From assembly GCF_963664075.1 (NCBI RefSeq), contig NZ_OY760916.1, positions 2,668,001 through 2,732,000 on the forward strand: a stretch of DNA of 64,000 nucleotides, in the 5' to 3' direction. Shown here piece after piece: positions 7,299 through 15,059 of the stretch (position 1 is the first letter of the stretch; the number at the start of each line of letters is the position of its first letter). Source of the DNA: an uncultured Desulfobulbus sp. Its GTDB lineage: Bacteria; Desulfobacterota; Desulfobulbia; Desulfobulbales; Desulfobulbaceae. A program made the translations under genes and the position numbers. The notes under the pieces were generated by a model. That model did no database searches. It saw nothing but the letters and a program-made list of their open reading frames with translations, and had not been told where the DNA came from.

Positions 7299-8567
7299 TC
7301 ACCTGACCTGGCCAGAAAAACCGAAAATATCGGATCTCTGAGGACGGCGACTTCGCGAACGTCGCGAACTTGATGCTGTTTTTGTTTTTGTACCGGGCAA
7401 CCGATGCTTTGAATTGTCAGAGCGGGACTCCGATTGAGCGGGCCGGGAAGCCTGGATATCCGAATCAACGGGTTGACGACGCATTTTTCCTTCAAGGGAT
7501 CGCTCAATGACGCGAATTATCCGGGCATCCTCTCTGGTGACAAAATTAAGCGCCTCGCCGGTGCAAGCAGCCCGGCCGGTACGACCGGAACGATGGATAT
7601 ACGCCTCGGCAGTATCCGGCATATCATAGTTGATAACATGGGAGATACCGGTGACATCAATGCCCCGTGCGGCAATATCCGTGGCGACGAGGATGTTAAA
7701 CCTTCCCTTTTTAAAGCCATCCAGAGCCTGCTTTCGTTGCCCCTGGGAAAGGTTTCCCTGCAATGAGGTGGCTTTAAAACCCGATTTCTCCAGTTTAAGC
7801 GCCAGACTCTTTGCCTTGTGTTTGGTTCGGGTGAAGACCAGGATGGTTTCCATTTGTTCACCGTTGAGCAGATGGAGAAGCAATGCGGTTTTTTGCTCCT
7901 GCCCAATGGAATAAAGTCTGTGGGAAACACTCTTGGCCGATCGACTAGGGTTGATCTGTACCGTCACAGGATCTCTGAGGATATCTTCGGCAAGATGTCT
8001 TATTTCTTTTGGCATTGTTGCCGAAAATACCAGCGTCTGCCTCTCCTTGGGGAGCTGCCGCAATATTCTGCGAATATCGGGGAGGAATCCCTTATCGAAC
8101 ATGTGGTCAGCCTCATCAAGAATCAAGGTCTCAACCTGACTCAGGTCGATCGCCTTGCTGTTGAGGATATCCAAAAGACGTCCCGGGCAGGCAACGACAA
8201 TATCGACTCCCAGGCGAAGCCTCTTCATCTGCCCTTGCTTACTGACGCCTCCGTAGATAGCTATGCTTCGCAACCGGGTGCCCTTGATAATGCTACGGGT
8301 AAAATCATTGATCTGTTCGGCCAACTCTCTAGTAGGAGCGATAATCAATGTTTTGACGTGTTTTCCAGAGGTTGCCATGAGATGTTGCACGGTCGGCAAA
8401 ATAAATGCCGCAGTCTTTCCGGTCCCGGTCTGGGCCAGTCCCAAAAGATCTCGCCGCTCAAGAATGGAACCAATTGCCTGCTTTTGAATGGGTGTGGGGG
8501 TGAGGAAGCCGCATGTTTGGATTGCTTGGGAAATATGAGGGGTAAAATTAAAATCGTTAAAACTCAT
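7299..8567 (-). CDS. DEAD-box ATP-dependent RNA helicase (RhlE-like)
   Basis: 422 aa from the ATG at 8567 (MSFNDFNFTP), chosen because GCAGGAGTAGTA precedes it; a frame 7 codons longer has no such site. All DEAD-box motifs are present in order: Q motif region (GFLTPTPIQKQAI), motif I AQTGTGKT, Ia PTRELAEQ, motif II DEAD (LILDEADHMFD), III SAT, IV ILVFTRTK, V ATDIAARGIDV, VI HRSGRTGRA. The tail from about residue 355 is basic and Ser/Arg-rich (SSSRRSRSRR), as in RhlE proteins, and should add RNA affinity. The GGAGTAGTAATG start region resembles the cold-shock leader, which suggests common cold control (inference). It lies inside the tRNA-Pro island. Confidence 0.94.
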   Translation of the reverse strand: MSFNDFNFTPHISQAIQTCGFLTPTPIQKQAIGSILERRDLLGLAQTGTGKTAAFILPTVQHLMATSGKHVKTLIIAPTRELAEQINDFTRSIIKGTRLRSIAIYGGVSKQGQMKRLRLGVDIVVACPGRLLDILNSKAIDLSQVETLILDEADHMFDKGFLPDIRRILRQLPKERQTLVFSATMPKEIRHLAEDILRDPVTVQINPSRSAKSVSHRLYSIGQEQKTALLLHLLNGEQMETILVFTRTKHKAKSLALKLEKSGFKATSLQGNLSQGQRKQALDGFKKGRFNILVATDIAARGIDVTGISHVINYDMPDTAEAYIHRSGRTGRAACTGEALNFVTREDARIIRVIERSLEGKMRRQPVDSDIQASRPAQSESRSDNSKHRLPGTKTKTASSSRRSRSRRPQRSDIFGFSGQVR

Positions 8568-8934
8568 TACTACTCCTGCAATCAACATCGCTTACGTCCA
8601 TGATCAGTTCACTGCACATTGTTGCAACGCAGGATCTCTGGAAAAAAATTGCTGTTAATCGCTGAAAAAAATATACATGACCTGCTGCTAGTGCAGCAGT
8701 ATAATCGTGCGCGCAAAAATCGATCAATGTAAGGCCGATGTCTGCGTGTTTATCAGTTCAATGCCTGATAAGGCACGCACTCAGATTAAAATATTGGTAA
8801 AAAGGGAGAGAACAAAAAGCTATCTGTGCTGCAGACCTCTCTTGAAAGGCTGCCTTGCTCATCACAGACAATATTTCGATATTTGCACAGTGCGGAAAAT
8901 TTGGGTACGATAAGGGTGCATAAAAAAGTACCAG
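8568..8934. other. Upstream region of the helicase gene, no gene seen
   Basis: About 370 bases without a credible reading frame. It should hold the promoter and 5' leader of the minus-strand helicase gene. A perfect inverted repeat CTGCTGC/GCAGCAG with a 4-base loop lies at 8682-8699. A plus-strand frame at 8707-8913 lacks a ribosome binding site and conserved features. Confidence 0.35.
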
Positions 8935-9022
8935 TAAAAAGTTAATGCTCTTGATCCTGCAGAGGTAATAAGCAAAAACCTTTTTGGGTATCTAAAAATA
9001 TAGAATTATAAAGGAAGATATC
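8935..9022 (-). repeat. Long inverted repeat, left arm (leader of a lost RNA-binding gene)
   Basis: This 88-base arm is inverted relative to 9315-9400, with roughly four of five bases matching by eye, including the shared blocks TTTTTGGGTATC and ATATAGAATTATAAA. Read on the minus strand it looks like the 5' leader of the RRM gene at 9388, and the resemblance runs a little past the ribosome binding site (AACTTTTTA then GGTA). It therefore appears to be the head of a second, divergently oriented RNA-binding-protein gene whose body has been lost. Confidence 0.65.
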
Positions 9023-9314
9023 TGAAAAGAGAAAAATGCTATTTGATTTGATGAGAAACAACATACACCATAAATTCCAACACCACAAGCTAATATTTCT
9101 CAATGCTCGCCTTATAGCTTAGGCAACGCATCATCCACACCTGCTCTTCGAGAGAGTTCAGGTCCATCGCTTCTCAACTTTTATCGTCAGCAATTAACAC
9201 ACATTGACGGCATTTATCAGCACTTAAGGAGTTAAAATAATTATCAACTTGTCATATTAAAATTAAGATTGTATTCTGTATTACTCCTTCAAGAAACAGC
9301 ATCCTCCTTTTTTT
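9023..9314. other. Spacer between the two inverted-repeat arms
   Basis: 292 bases, AT-rich, with no reading frame of interest. If the arms are leaders of two divergent RNA-binding-protein genes, this spacer would contain the two promoters. I cannot pick them out with confidence. Confidence 0.35.
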
Positions 9315-9400
9315 GATATCTTCTTTTATAATTCTATATCGTTCGATACCCAAAAAGTTTTTTGCTTATCACCTCAGGAGAAAGAGCATAAAACTTTTTA
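9315..9400 (+). repeat. Long inverted repeat, right arm (leader and start of the RRM gene)
   Basis: Inverted partner of 8935-9022. Its end contains the ribosome binding site AGGAG (9376-9380) and the first codons of the RRM reading frame. Transcription through both arms would give a long foldback RNA. As leaders of divergent genes, the conserved parts probably carry regulatory information, possibly of cold-shock type. Confidence 0.65.
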
Positions 9401-9558
9401 TCGGTAGCCTTCCCTATAACATTGTTGAATCGGAACTATCCGATTTATTTGGCCAATTTGGCAGTGTCGTTAGTGCCAGACTAATTAAAGATGCCTTTTC
9501 CGGTGAATCCAAGGGATTTGGCTTTGTCGAGATGTCCTCTCGCTCTGAAGGCCATTGA
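9388..9558 (+). pseudogene. RRM-type RNA-binding protein, truncated and without ATG
   Basis: From 9388 the frame reads KLFIGSLPYN (RNP2), ELSDLFGQFG, then KGFGFVEMSS (RNP1), a clear single RRM as in small bacterial glycine-rich RNA-binding proteins. It stops at 9558, right after RSEGH, before the last helix and strand. Sequence one frame over (ALKAIEQQQPV) looks like the missing continuation, so a frameshift near 9550 is likely. Where ATG is expected, 7 bases after AGGAG, the codon is ATA. Both defects point to a pseudogene, although the fold's first three quarters are well preserved. Confidence 0.7.
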
Positions 9559-9640
9559 GCAGCAACAACCTGTTCTTAAAAATTCATTGTTTCCCCCTCC
9601 CCCCTTTTTCTCGCCACTTCTATGGTACTGTCGCCCCCGC

Positions 9641-10849
9641 ATGGATGAATTATCTCAAGGATCCTTTGATCTTGCCTGTGTAGCTTATGATAAGGGACTT
9701 TTAAAGGAAGCCCGTTCCCAGTATCAGCATCTTATCAATATTCACCCAAACTATCCCCCATTACGCTATAATCTTGGTCTAGTCTATTTTCAACAGGATG
9801 AATTTGTTCTGGCCCTAAACGAATTTTCTATAGCGGCGAGATATGAACCAGAAGACATCGACACCCTCTATAACCTCGCTCTTTGTCAAAAAAAAATTGG
9901 CGATTATACGGCGGCTATCGATACCCATGGGCGAATATTGAACCAGGAGCCCTATCATTTTGACAGCCTCTTCAGCCTTGGAAATTGTTATCGAGATCAG
10001 TATGAGGATGAGCAAGCCATTGCCTGCTACCTGCGTGCTCTTACACTGCAGCCTGCTTTTATGCCCGCAATAGCCAACCTGGCCGCCGTGCACCACAGAG
10101 GAGGAGACTATGACCTGGCCATTAAGTATTACAAGCAAGTTCTGCAAAAACAACCCCAAGACGAGTCCATTGGTTATATCTTAGCTGCGTTGCAGGGAGT
10201 TCCACTTGATAACGCCCCTGACTCGTATATCCACGACGTTTTCAATAGTTATGCCAGTGATTTTGAACACAACCTCGTCGTTGAATTGGGATATAATAAC
10301 CCACAACAACTGTATGACTGTTTCATTCGGAGCAATGCAAGCAAGGAGCCTTTTCTCCATGGATTAGATCTTGGCTGCGGCACTGGCTTGGGGGGACTTG
10401 TTTTCCAAAAAATGGTCGAGACTCTTGACGGGGTAGATCTCTCAGAGAACATGATCGATCAAGCGTTTGAGAAAGGATGCTACACTCAAATCCATCATAA
10501 TTCTATTGTTCAACATCTAACAACAACTGACGAGACCTACGATTTCTTTCTTGCCACAGATGTTTTCATTTATGCTGGGGATCTCATACCGATTTTCACT
10601 CTTGCCCGTGCAGTTGCCACAGATCATGCATTATTCTGTTTTTCAACTGAACATTTGAATGGAACGTTGTACAGCTTGCAACCAAGCGGTCGTTTTGCCT
10701 ACTCGACAGGATACATTCAACAGGTTGCCTCAAAAACCGGTTGGGATATACTGTCCTATGAATCTGCACCTTTGCGATGGGAGTATGATGAATGGTTAAG
10801 CGGAGATTTGTGGATTCTCAGATTATTGACACCCGAGCTACAGCCCTAA
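9641..10849 (+). CDS. TPR-repeat SAM-dependent methyltransferase
   Basis: 402 aa from ATG 9641 (MDELSQGSFD); upstream in-frame sequence looks non-coding and overlaps the RRM remnant. Residues 1-190 form five or so TPR units (for example PPLRYNLGLVYFQQDEFVLA, DIDTLYNLALCQKKIGDYTA, DSLFSLGNCYRDQYEDEQAI, AIANLAAVHHRGGDYDLAIK). The C-terminal half is a class I methyltransferase with motif I LDLGCGTGLGG and the following acidic residue in GVDLSENM. This is the COG4976 type of predicted methyltransferase with TPR repeats; the substrate is unknown. No clear Shine-Dalgarno site precedes the start. It is the most intact large gene in the left half of the island. Confidence 0.85.
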   Translation: MDELSQGSFDLACVAYDKGLLKEARSQYQHLINIHPNYPPLRYNLGLVYFQQDEFVLALNEFSIAARYEPEDIDTLYNLALCQKKIGDYTAAIDTHGRILNQEPYHFDSLFSLGNCYRDQYEDEQAIACYLRALTLQPAFMPAIANLAAVHHRGGDYDLAIKYYKQVLQKQPQDESIGYILAALQGVPLDNAPDSYIHDVFNSYASDFEHNLVVELGYNNPQQLYDCFIRSNASKEPFLHGLDLGCGTGLGGLVFQKMVETLDGVDLSENMIDQAFEKGCYTQIHHNSIVQHLTTTDETYDFFLATDVFIYAGDLIPIFTLARAVATDHALFCFSTEHLNGTLYSLQPSGRFAYSTGYIQQVASKTGWDILSYESAPLRWEYDEWLSGDLWILRLLTPELQP

Positions 10850-10958
10850 ACAAGAATGGGCTGCTCACCAAAGATTCATTTAGCCCCTATTTTCTGTAAC
10901 TCTATAAAAAAACAATCACGTAATAGGAAAGCAGGGGCTGGGCACAGTCTCTCAAGAG

Positions 10959-11879
10959 CTACAAATTGGCTTCCAGGTAACACCCATTCTCTTGGTTAAT
11001 ACCCTGTTCACGAATGAGATTATCATAGCGGGCCACAAAGCCACGATGTTGATCAATGGTCATAGGATGTGCCTCCGGCCTGATAACTCTTACTCGTTTA
11101 TATCCGGCCAACCTTGCTATATCACATACTTTTTTGAGCAAATAGCTTCGCGGATCACTTTTTAACCGAGCCCCAAGACGGGCATACTCCCGGCTCCGTT
11201 TTTTCATCGTTTTAATGACATGCTGCCCTTGTATGGTGATAACGGTGATCTCCATCCGTGAAGTATCAAGAAAAAAAGAGACTTTCGCGGCATAGCTATT
11301 TCCAGCTCCATGAGGATTGGGGTCATCTTCTTTTGTAATAAAACAACAAATCCCCAAATTATCTTCGGCAAACCCATTCTCCATCATCAGAAGCAACCCA
11401 TTGCCGAGCATGGTTTTCTCCCCATATTGCGCCATATAGCTGGCCCGAATTTTCAAAGTTTCATGTATAATGCGACCATTCTCCTCACACTGGGCCACGC
11501 TCTCCGCGATGGTTGCCTTCTCCAAGCCATGAAATAAAAAATGAGGCTCCATGTAACTGGCCGGATCGTTGATCACCAAAGGCTGGGCAAATTTTTGGAC
11601 AGCCTGAGCCATAGCTGCACAGTACATGGAAAGACTGGCTGGTTTCTGCAATGCGTAATAGCCATGTTCAAGAAGAATCATGACAAGCTCAATGTACTCT
11701 TCAAAACAGAGCCCCTGGAGGTCTAATAGTCGTACGAGCTGCCCCTGGTGGAACTCAGATGGTGCTCTCACTGTAATGGTATGCAGTGACGAATCAAAAA
11801 ATTTTTGCTCAAAGCAGGAAGGATTGTAGATATAATCCCGGATCCGGGCAGCGAAAGCCTGTTGATTGATGAGCGCCAT
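10959..11879 (-). CDS. Conserved hypothetical protein, weakly DUF535/VirK-like
   Basis: 306 aa; GGGGGAAC precedes the ATG at 11879. No signal peptide or membrane segment. The second half has an order of features that recalls DUF535 (VirK/YbjX) proteins: a segment with beta strands (MEITVITIQGQHVIKTM), then a basic helix with DPRSYLLKKVCDIARLAGYK, then VRVIRPEAHPM and a final RYDNLIREQGI. I cannot confirm the family by eye, so the function is left open. It lies in island DNA, convergent with the methyltransferase gene. Confidence 0.6.
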   Translation of the reverse strand: MALINQQAFAARIRDYIYNPSCFEQKFFDSSLHTITVRAPSEFHQGQLVRLLDLQGLCFEEYIELVMILLEHGYYALQKPASLSMYCAAMAQAVQKFAQPLVINDPASYMEPHFLFHGLEKATIAESVAQCEENGRIIHETLKIRASYMAQYGEKTMLGNGLLLMMENGFAEDNLGICCFITKEDDPNPHGAGNSYAAKVSFFLDTSRMEITVITIQGQHVIKTMKKRSREYARLGARLKSDPRSYLLKKVCDIARLAGYKRVRVIRPEAHPMTIDQHRGFVARYDNLIREQGINQENGCYLEANL

Positions 11880-12173
11880 TGTTCCCCCAAGACATAGGCT
11901 TTACCCTGGTGAGGACAAAGGCTGATTTATTAGGTAAAAAAAATGTAAATAAAGACTACATCTTTTCACACGGCCTCACACCATAATTCGCGTCATAAAC
12001 AAGACACTCTCGTGCCTTACGAATAACTTCATTCTGGGCAATATTGAATGAATCACTGCCTTTATGCCTGAAAGCTCAGACACCCGATATGACTAAATCA
12101 ATACTTGAGGTCAATTGAAACGCTGTAATATTTACTCATTTTCCATCTCAGTAGTCCCGCGAGAGGTGTACTC
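11880..12173. other. Divergent intergenic region
   Basis: Upstream region shared by the minus-strand hypothetical gene and the plus-strand transporter pseudogene. No reading frame of note. GAGAGGTG before ATG 12174 is the old ribosome binding site of the transporter gene. Confidence 0.4.
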
Positions 12174-12864
12174 ATGCAATTTCCCGTGTCCGGTGTTGTT
12201 GTTTCTCCATGGCTCCCCTCGCTCGTAGCCTTTGGCATTTCTTTCCTCACATCAATGGGAGGTGTTTCAGGGGCGTTTTTATTACTTCCTTTCCAAATGT
12301 CTGTTCTCGGTTATACACAACCTTCCGTCAGCGCAACCAATCATGTATTCAACATCATCGCCATTCCCGCCGGAGCCTATCGATACTACAAAGAAGGAAG
12401 GATGATTTGGCCACTCACCTGGACAGTCGTCCTTGGCACTTTACCGGGCGTCTGCCTTGGCCCCCTGGTACGGGTGAATAGTCTGCAAGATCCCCGCAAT
12501 TTTAAACTTTTTGCAGGCTTAGTCATTCTCCATATCGCAGGGAAAATGATCCACGATTTACTCGATCCCCCCCTACAGCTGTTAGCACAATATACAACAA
12601 TTCAAGTGCAAGGAATGTAGCAACAAAGGTTACAGAACCCCAATGGACGCTCCGCCACATTTTTTTCGTTTTTCAAGAAGAGAAATACGAGGTTTCAGGA
12701 GTAGGGATATTCACCCTCTGCCTCATCGTGGCATATTCGGAGGGCTATATGGAATCGGTGGCGGAGCAATCATCGCTCCGTTTCTCGTCACATTTTTTGG
12801 GCTCCTAGTCCATACAATTGCCGGTGCCTATTTAATGGGCACCTTTGTAACATATAATATTTAA
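12174..12864 (+). pseudogene. TSUP (TauE/SafE) family membrane transporter, broken
   Basis: The first part (12174-12620) encodes four or so membrane helices typical of the TSUP family: LVAFGISFLTSMGGVSGAFL, LPFQMSVLGYTQPSVSATNH, VVLGTLPGVCLGPL. It stops at 12618-12620. Family-like sequence continues in another frame (VTEPQWTLRHIFFVFQEEKY, GVGIFTLCLIV), then in a third (GGLYGIGGGAIIAPFLVTFF, HTIAGAYLMGTFVTY), which is the second signature half. It then ends at 12864 without the last helices. There are at least two frameshifts plus a C-terminal truncation, so this cannot make a working transporter. The family exports sulfite, sulfonates or related anions. Confidence 0.8.
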
Positions 12865-12867
12865 ACT

Positions 12868-13477
12868 ATGCCAAAACAAATATCACAAAACGACCTGGAA
12901 CGCATTGTACAAACGGTGGGCCAATTCCCTGACGGGGTTGGTATTGAAAAAATCCTCTCCGAACTTAATGATCAGGTGCCCCGACGAACCTTGCAGAGGC
13001 ATCTGGCACTACTCGTTCAGCAAAAGCGGCTCATAAAAGAAGGCCTGGCGAGGTCCAGTCGATACCTTTGTGTTCCTGCACACTTCCCAGATGCACTTGA
13101 AGAAATAGCAGAGCCAAACACATCCGCCCTAGCCCTGGAGGACTATATCCCGTTATCACAAGCGGGTGAAGAGTGCAAAAAAGCTATTAAAAAGCCTATT
13201 CAACATCGCCAGCCTGTTGGCTATAATCGTAATTTTCTCGATTTATACAACCCCAACAGCACATTCTATCTTCCGAATGAAACTCGAGATAAATTTTTTG
13301 AAATGGGGCGTTCGCCTGACGAACAGCGAGTAGCCGGCACCTATGCACGACATATCTTCAATCGTTTATTAATTGACCTTTCATGGAACTGAGCTCAGTA
13401 ATCTGCACGAGGGAAACTTCGCCCGTTATGGTGTGCGTCCATTAGAATTTTCGAATTGGATAAAAATTTGGTGTTAA
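12868..13477 (+). pseudogene. Fic-family protein with its catalytic core deleted
   Basis: 12868-13392 encodes an N-terminal winged-helix part (PRRTLQRHLALLVQQKRLI) and the lead-in typical of large Fic proteins, YNRNFLDLYNPNSTFYL and GTYARHIFNRLLIDLSWN, then stops. Immediately after, frame 13391-13477 reads NLHEGNFARYGVRPLEFSNW, which is the C-terminal end of the same kind of Fic protein. Everything between, including the HPFxDGNGR catalytic loop, is gone. The gene is thus collapsed by one internal deletion of several hundred bases. An intact, different Fic gene lies at 15060-16229. Confidence 0.72.
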
Positions 13478-13553
13478 TTTTCATTAAAGGCTGTCCGTAA
13501 TCAACGCAGCGAACCATTCCGGCCGGTTGATTTGTTTGCCAAGAGTTGTTAAT

Positions 13554-13574
13554 ATGTACCGCAAGACAGTACAT
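13554..13574 (+). promoter_or_regulatory. YefM-type operator (TGTAC inverted repeat)
   Basis: ATGTAC (13554-13559) and GTACAT (13569-13574) are inverted arms 9 bases apart, just upstream of the ribosome binding site of yefM. YefM of known systems recognises TGTACA-containing palindromes, so this is a natural autoregulatory site. Confidence 0.65.
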
Positions 13575-13589
13575 AAAAGGAGGTGCCCA

Positions 13590-13862
13590 ATGGAAACTGT
13601 TAGCGTAAATCAGTTTCGTTCAAACATGAAAAATTTCGTCGAACAAGCCGCCAGTGAGCATGTTCCACTTAAAGTGACCCGCCGTAGCGGTGGCGCGTTT
13701 GTCGTTATGAGTGCGGAAGATTGGGAACGTGACCAGGAAACGCTTTATGTTCTCCAAAATTCCAGCCTGATGAAACAAATTTCTGAATCTGCTCAGACAC
13801 ACGTTGAACGTTCCGGTTACACACCAACGGATGGGGAAATGGATGAGATCCTTGGTGTTTGA
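13590..13862 (+). CDS. yefM: YefM-like antitoxin (Phd/YefM family)
   Basis: 90 aa from ATG 13590, preceded by AAAAGGAGGTG. The N-terminus METVSVNQFRSNMKNFVEQA is the Phd/YefM DNA-binding fold, followed by HVPLKVTRRSGGAFVVMSAEDW, the conserved beta hairpin ending in the S-x-x-DW motif. The C-terminal part is a flexible, toxin-neutralising tail. The stop lies 20 bases inside the yoeB gene, giving translational coupling. The palindrome at 13554-13574 is the likely operator. The gene is intact. Confidence 0.9.
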   Translation: METVSVNQFRSNMKNFVEQAASEHVPLKVTRRSGGAFVVMSAEDWERDQETLYVLQNSSLMKQISESAQTHVERSGYTPTDGEMDEILGV

Positions 13863-14112
13863 AGGGAGAACATGGACTACCTATGAAGAACTCAGGACCA
13901 AAGACAAACGTTTACATAAAGCTCTTTGTTCAATTCTGAAAGAAATGCTTCGAGGAGACCCAACAAGTGGCACGGGAAAGCCCGAAGCACTTAGCCACAA
14001 CCTTTCCGGCTTCTGGTCACGCAGATTAAGCCAAAAAGATCGCGTCATTTACAAGTTCGATGACAACTACATTTATATTTTCGCAATCGGTGGACACTAC
14101 GATCAATTTTGA
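13843..14112 (+). CDS. yoeB: YoeB toxin (ribosome-dependent mRNA interferase)
   Basis: 89 aa from ATG 13843 (MRSLVFEGRTWTTYEELRTK), close to the 84 aa of the E. coli protein. Key stretches are GKPEALSHNLSGFWSRRLSQ and DRVIYKFDDNYIYIFAIGGH, then YDQF. The Glu of KPEAL, the Arg of DRVIY and the His of GGHY occupy the places of the catalytic Glu46, Arg65 and His83. YoeB cleaves mRNA in the ribosomal A site. It overlaps yefM by 20 bases. A good intrinsic terminator follows at 14214-14242. This pair looks functional, unlike the HigB-like toxin at the island's other end. Confidence 0.9.
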   Translation: MRSLVFEGRTWTTYEELRTKDKRLHKALCSILKEMLRGDPTSGTGKPEALSHNLSGFWSRRLSQKDRVIYKFDDNYIYIFAIGGHYDQF

Positions 14113-14213
14113 GCCTTAACGTCCCAAGTAAAGTATGTGCCCCTTGATTCGTGCGAACGGTACATAACGAAAGCCACTGGAAAATCGAAAAATTCGTTTT
14201 CTTTACCGCGATC

Positions 14214-14242
14214 AGCCAGCTACCAAAAGCTGGCTTTTCTTT
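14214..14242 (+). terminator. Intrinsic terminator after yefM-yoeB
   Basis: AGCCAGCT (14214-14221) and AGCTGGCT (14228-14235) form a perfect 8-bp stem around ACCAAA, followed by TTTCTTT. Confidence 0.75.
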
Positions 14243-14282
14243 AGTTTTCCTGGCAAACAAACTCATAAAGTAATCAAAGTAA

Positions 14283-14302
14283 CGATTCACATATGTAAAT
14301 CG
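14283..14302 (+). promoter_or_regulatory. 20-bp near-perfect palindrome upstream of the resolvase gene
   Basis: CGATTCACATATGTAAATCG is palindromic except for one base pair and lies 30 bases before the resolvase ATG. Serine recombinases often bind such sites both for autoregulation and as part of their recombination site; which applies here is unknown. Confidence 0.45.
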
Positions 14303-14331
14303 AGTTTATTTACTCACCCAACAAAGACACC

Positions 14332-14880
14332 ATGAAGATTGGATACGCTCGCATTTCTACACTCGACCAGAACCATGACCTCCAATTTGATGCGCTGAAA
14401 CAGGCTGGCTGTGAGAAAATTTTTTCTGACAAGGTATCTGGGGCAAAAGTCGATCGCCCTGGCCTTCAAGATGCGTTGGATTATTTGAGAAAGGATGACT
14501 GTTTAGTCGTGTGGCGACTCGATCGACTTGGCCGCAGCCTGAAACATTTGATCGAGATCGCGGAGGGGCTAGAAACGCAGGGTATTGGCTTAGCATCCCT
14601 GCAGGAGGGCCTGGATACCTCTACCAGTGGTGGAAAATTAATTTTTCACATTTTCGGGACACTGGCTGAATTTGAACGGAACCTGATCAGAGAGAGGACC
14701 ATGGCCGGCTTAGCTGCCGCCAGGGCAAGAGGTCGAGTTGGAGGGAGGAGCCACAAATTGGATGCCAGCAAAATCCAAACACTCAAAAAGATGTATGACT
14801 CCCGTGAGTATTCTATCGGTGAAATTTGCCAATTACTCGAAATCAGCAAACCGACATTCTACAGATATCTCAGAATGTAA
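14332..14880 (+). CDS. Serine recombinase (resolvase/invertase family)
   Basis: 182 aa. The N-terminal catalytic domain has MKIGYARISTLDQN with the nucleophile Ser9 and Arg7, then VVWRLDRLGRS and EGLDTSTSGGKLIFHIFGTL followed by AEFERNLIRERTMAGL, all hallmarks of the Tn3 resolvase/Hin group. The C-terminal part (about 140-182) is a Hin-type helix-turn-helix (SIGEICQLLEISKPTFYRYL). It could be a resolvase of a lost transposon or an invertase or stability factor of the island. No inverted gene segment or adjacent transposase is seen. A serine resolvase of this size does not normally integrate into tRNA genes, so it probably did not insert the island. Confidence 0.92.
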   Translation: MKIGYARISTLDQNHDLQFDALKQAGCEKIFSDKVSGAKVDRPGLQDALDYLRKDDCLVVWRLDRLGRSLKHLIEIAEGLETQGIGLASLQEGLDTSTSGGKLIFHIFGTLAEFERNLIRERTMAGLAAARARGRVGGRSHKLDASKIQTLKKMYDSREYSIGEICQLLEISKPTFYRYLRM

Positions 14881-15059
14881 TAATTTAATACAATACTAGT
14901 GACATAATGATTTTTTGATCCGATTCCCATCTACACAACATTTCCAATTCTGCCACACATGAAACGTTGTGCTTGATTTTTGTTTTTCGTTTCTTATTTT
15001 AGGATAACAGCTAAAAGTAAATTTAGAGGAACTCTTATTTTAACTTTGCGGGAGCCAAA

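Noticed and set aside
7818..8603. 261-aa plus-strand frame opposite the helicase
   Set aside because: Antisense to the DEAD-box helicase gene; the residues do not resemble a protein family.
8707..8913. 68-aa plus-strand frame between helicase and inverted repeat
   Set aside because: No ribosome binding site, no conserved pattern, inside a region that otherwise looks non-coding.
14332..14880. Serine resolvase as the enzyme that inserted the island
   Set aside because: Small resolvases of this type do not normally use tRNA 3' ends; the 58-bp tRNA duplication is typical of tyrosine integrases.
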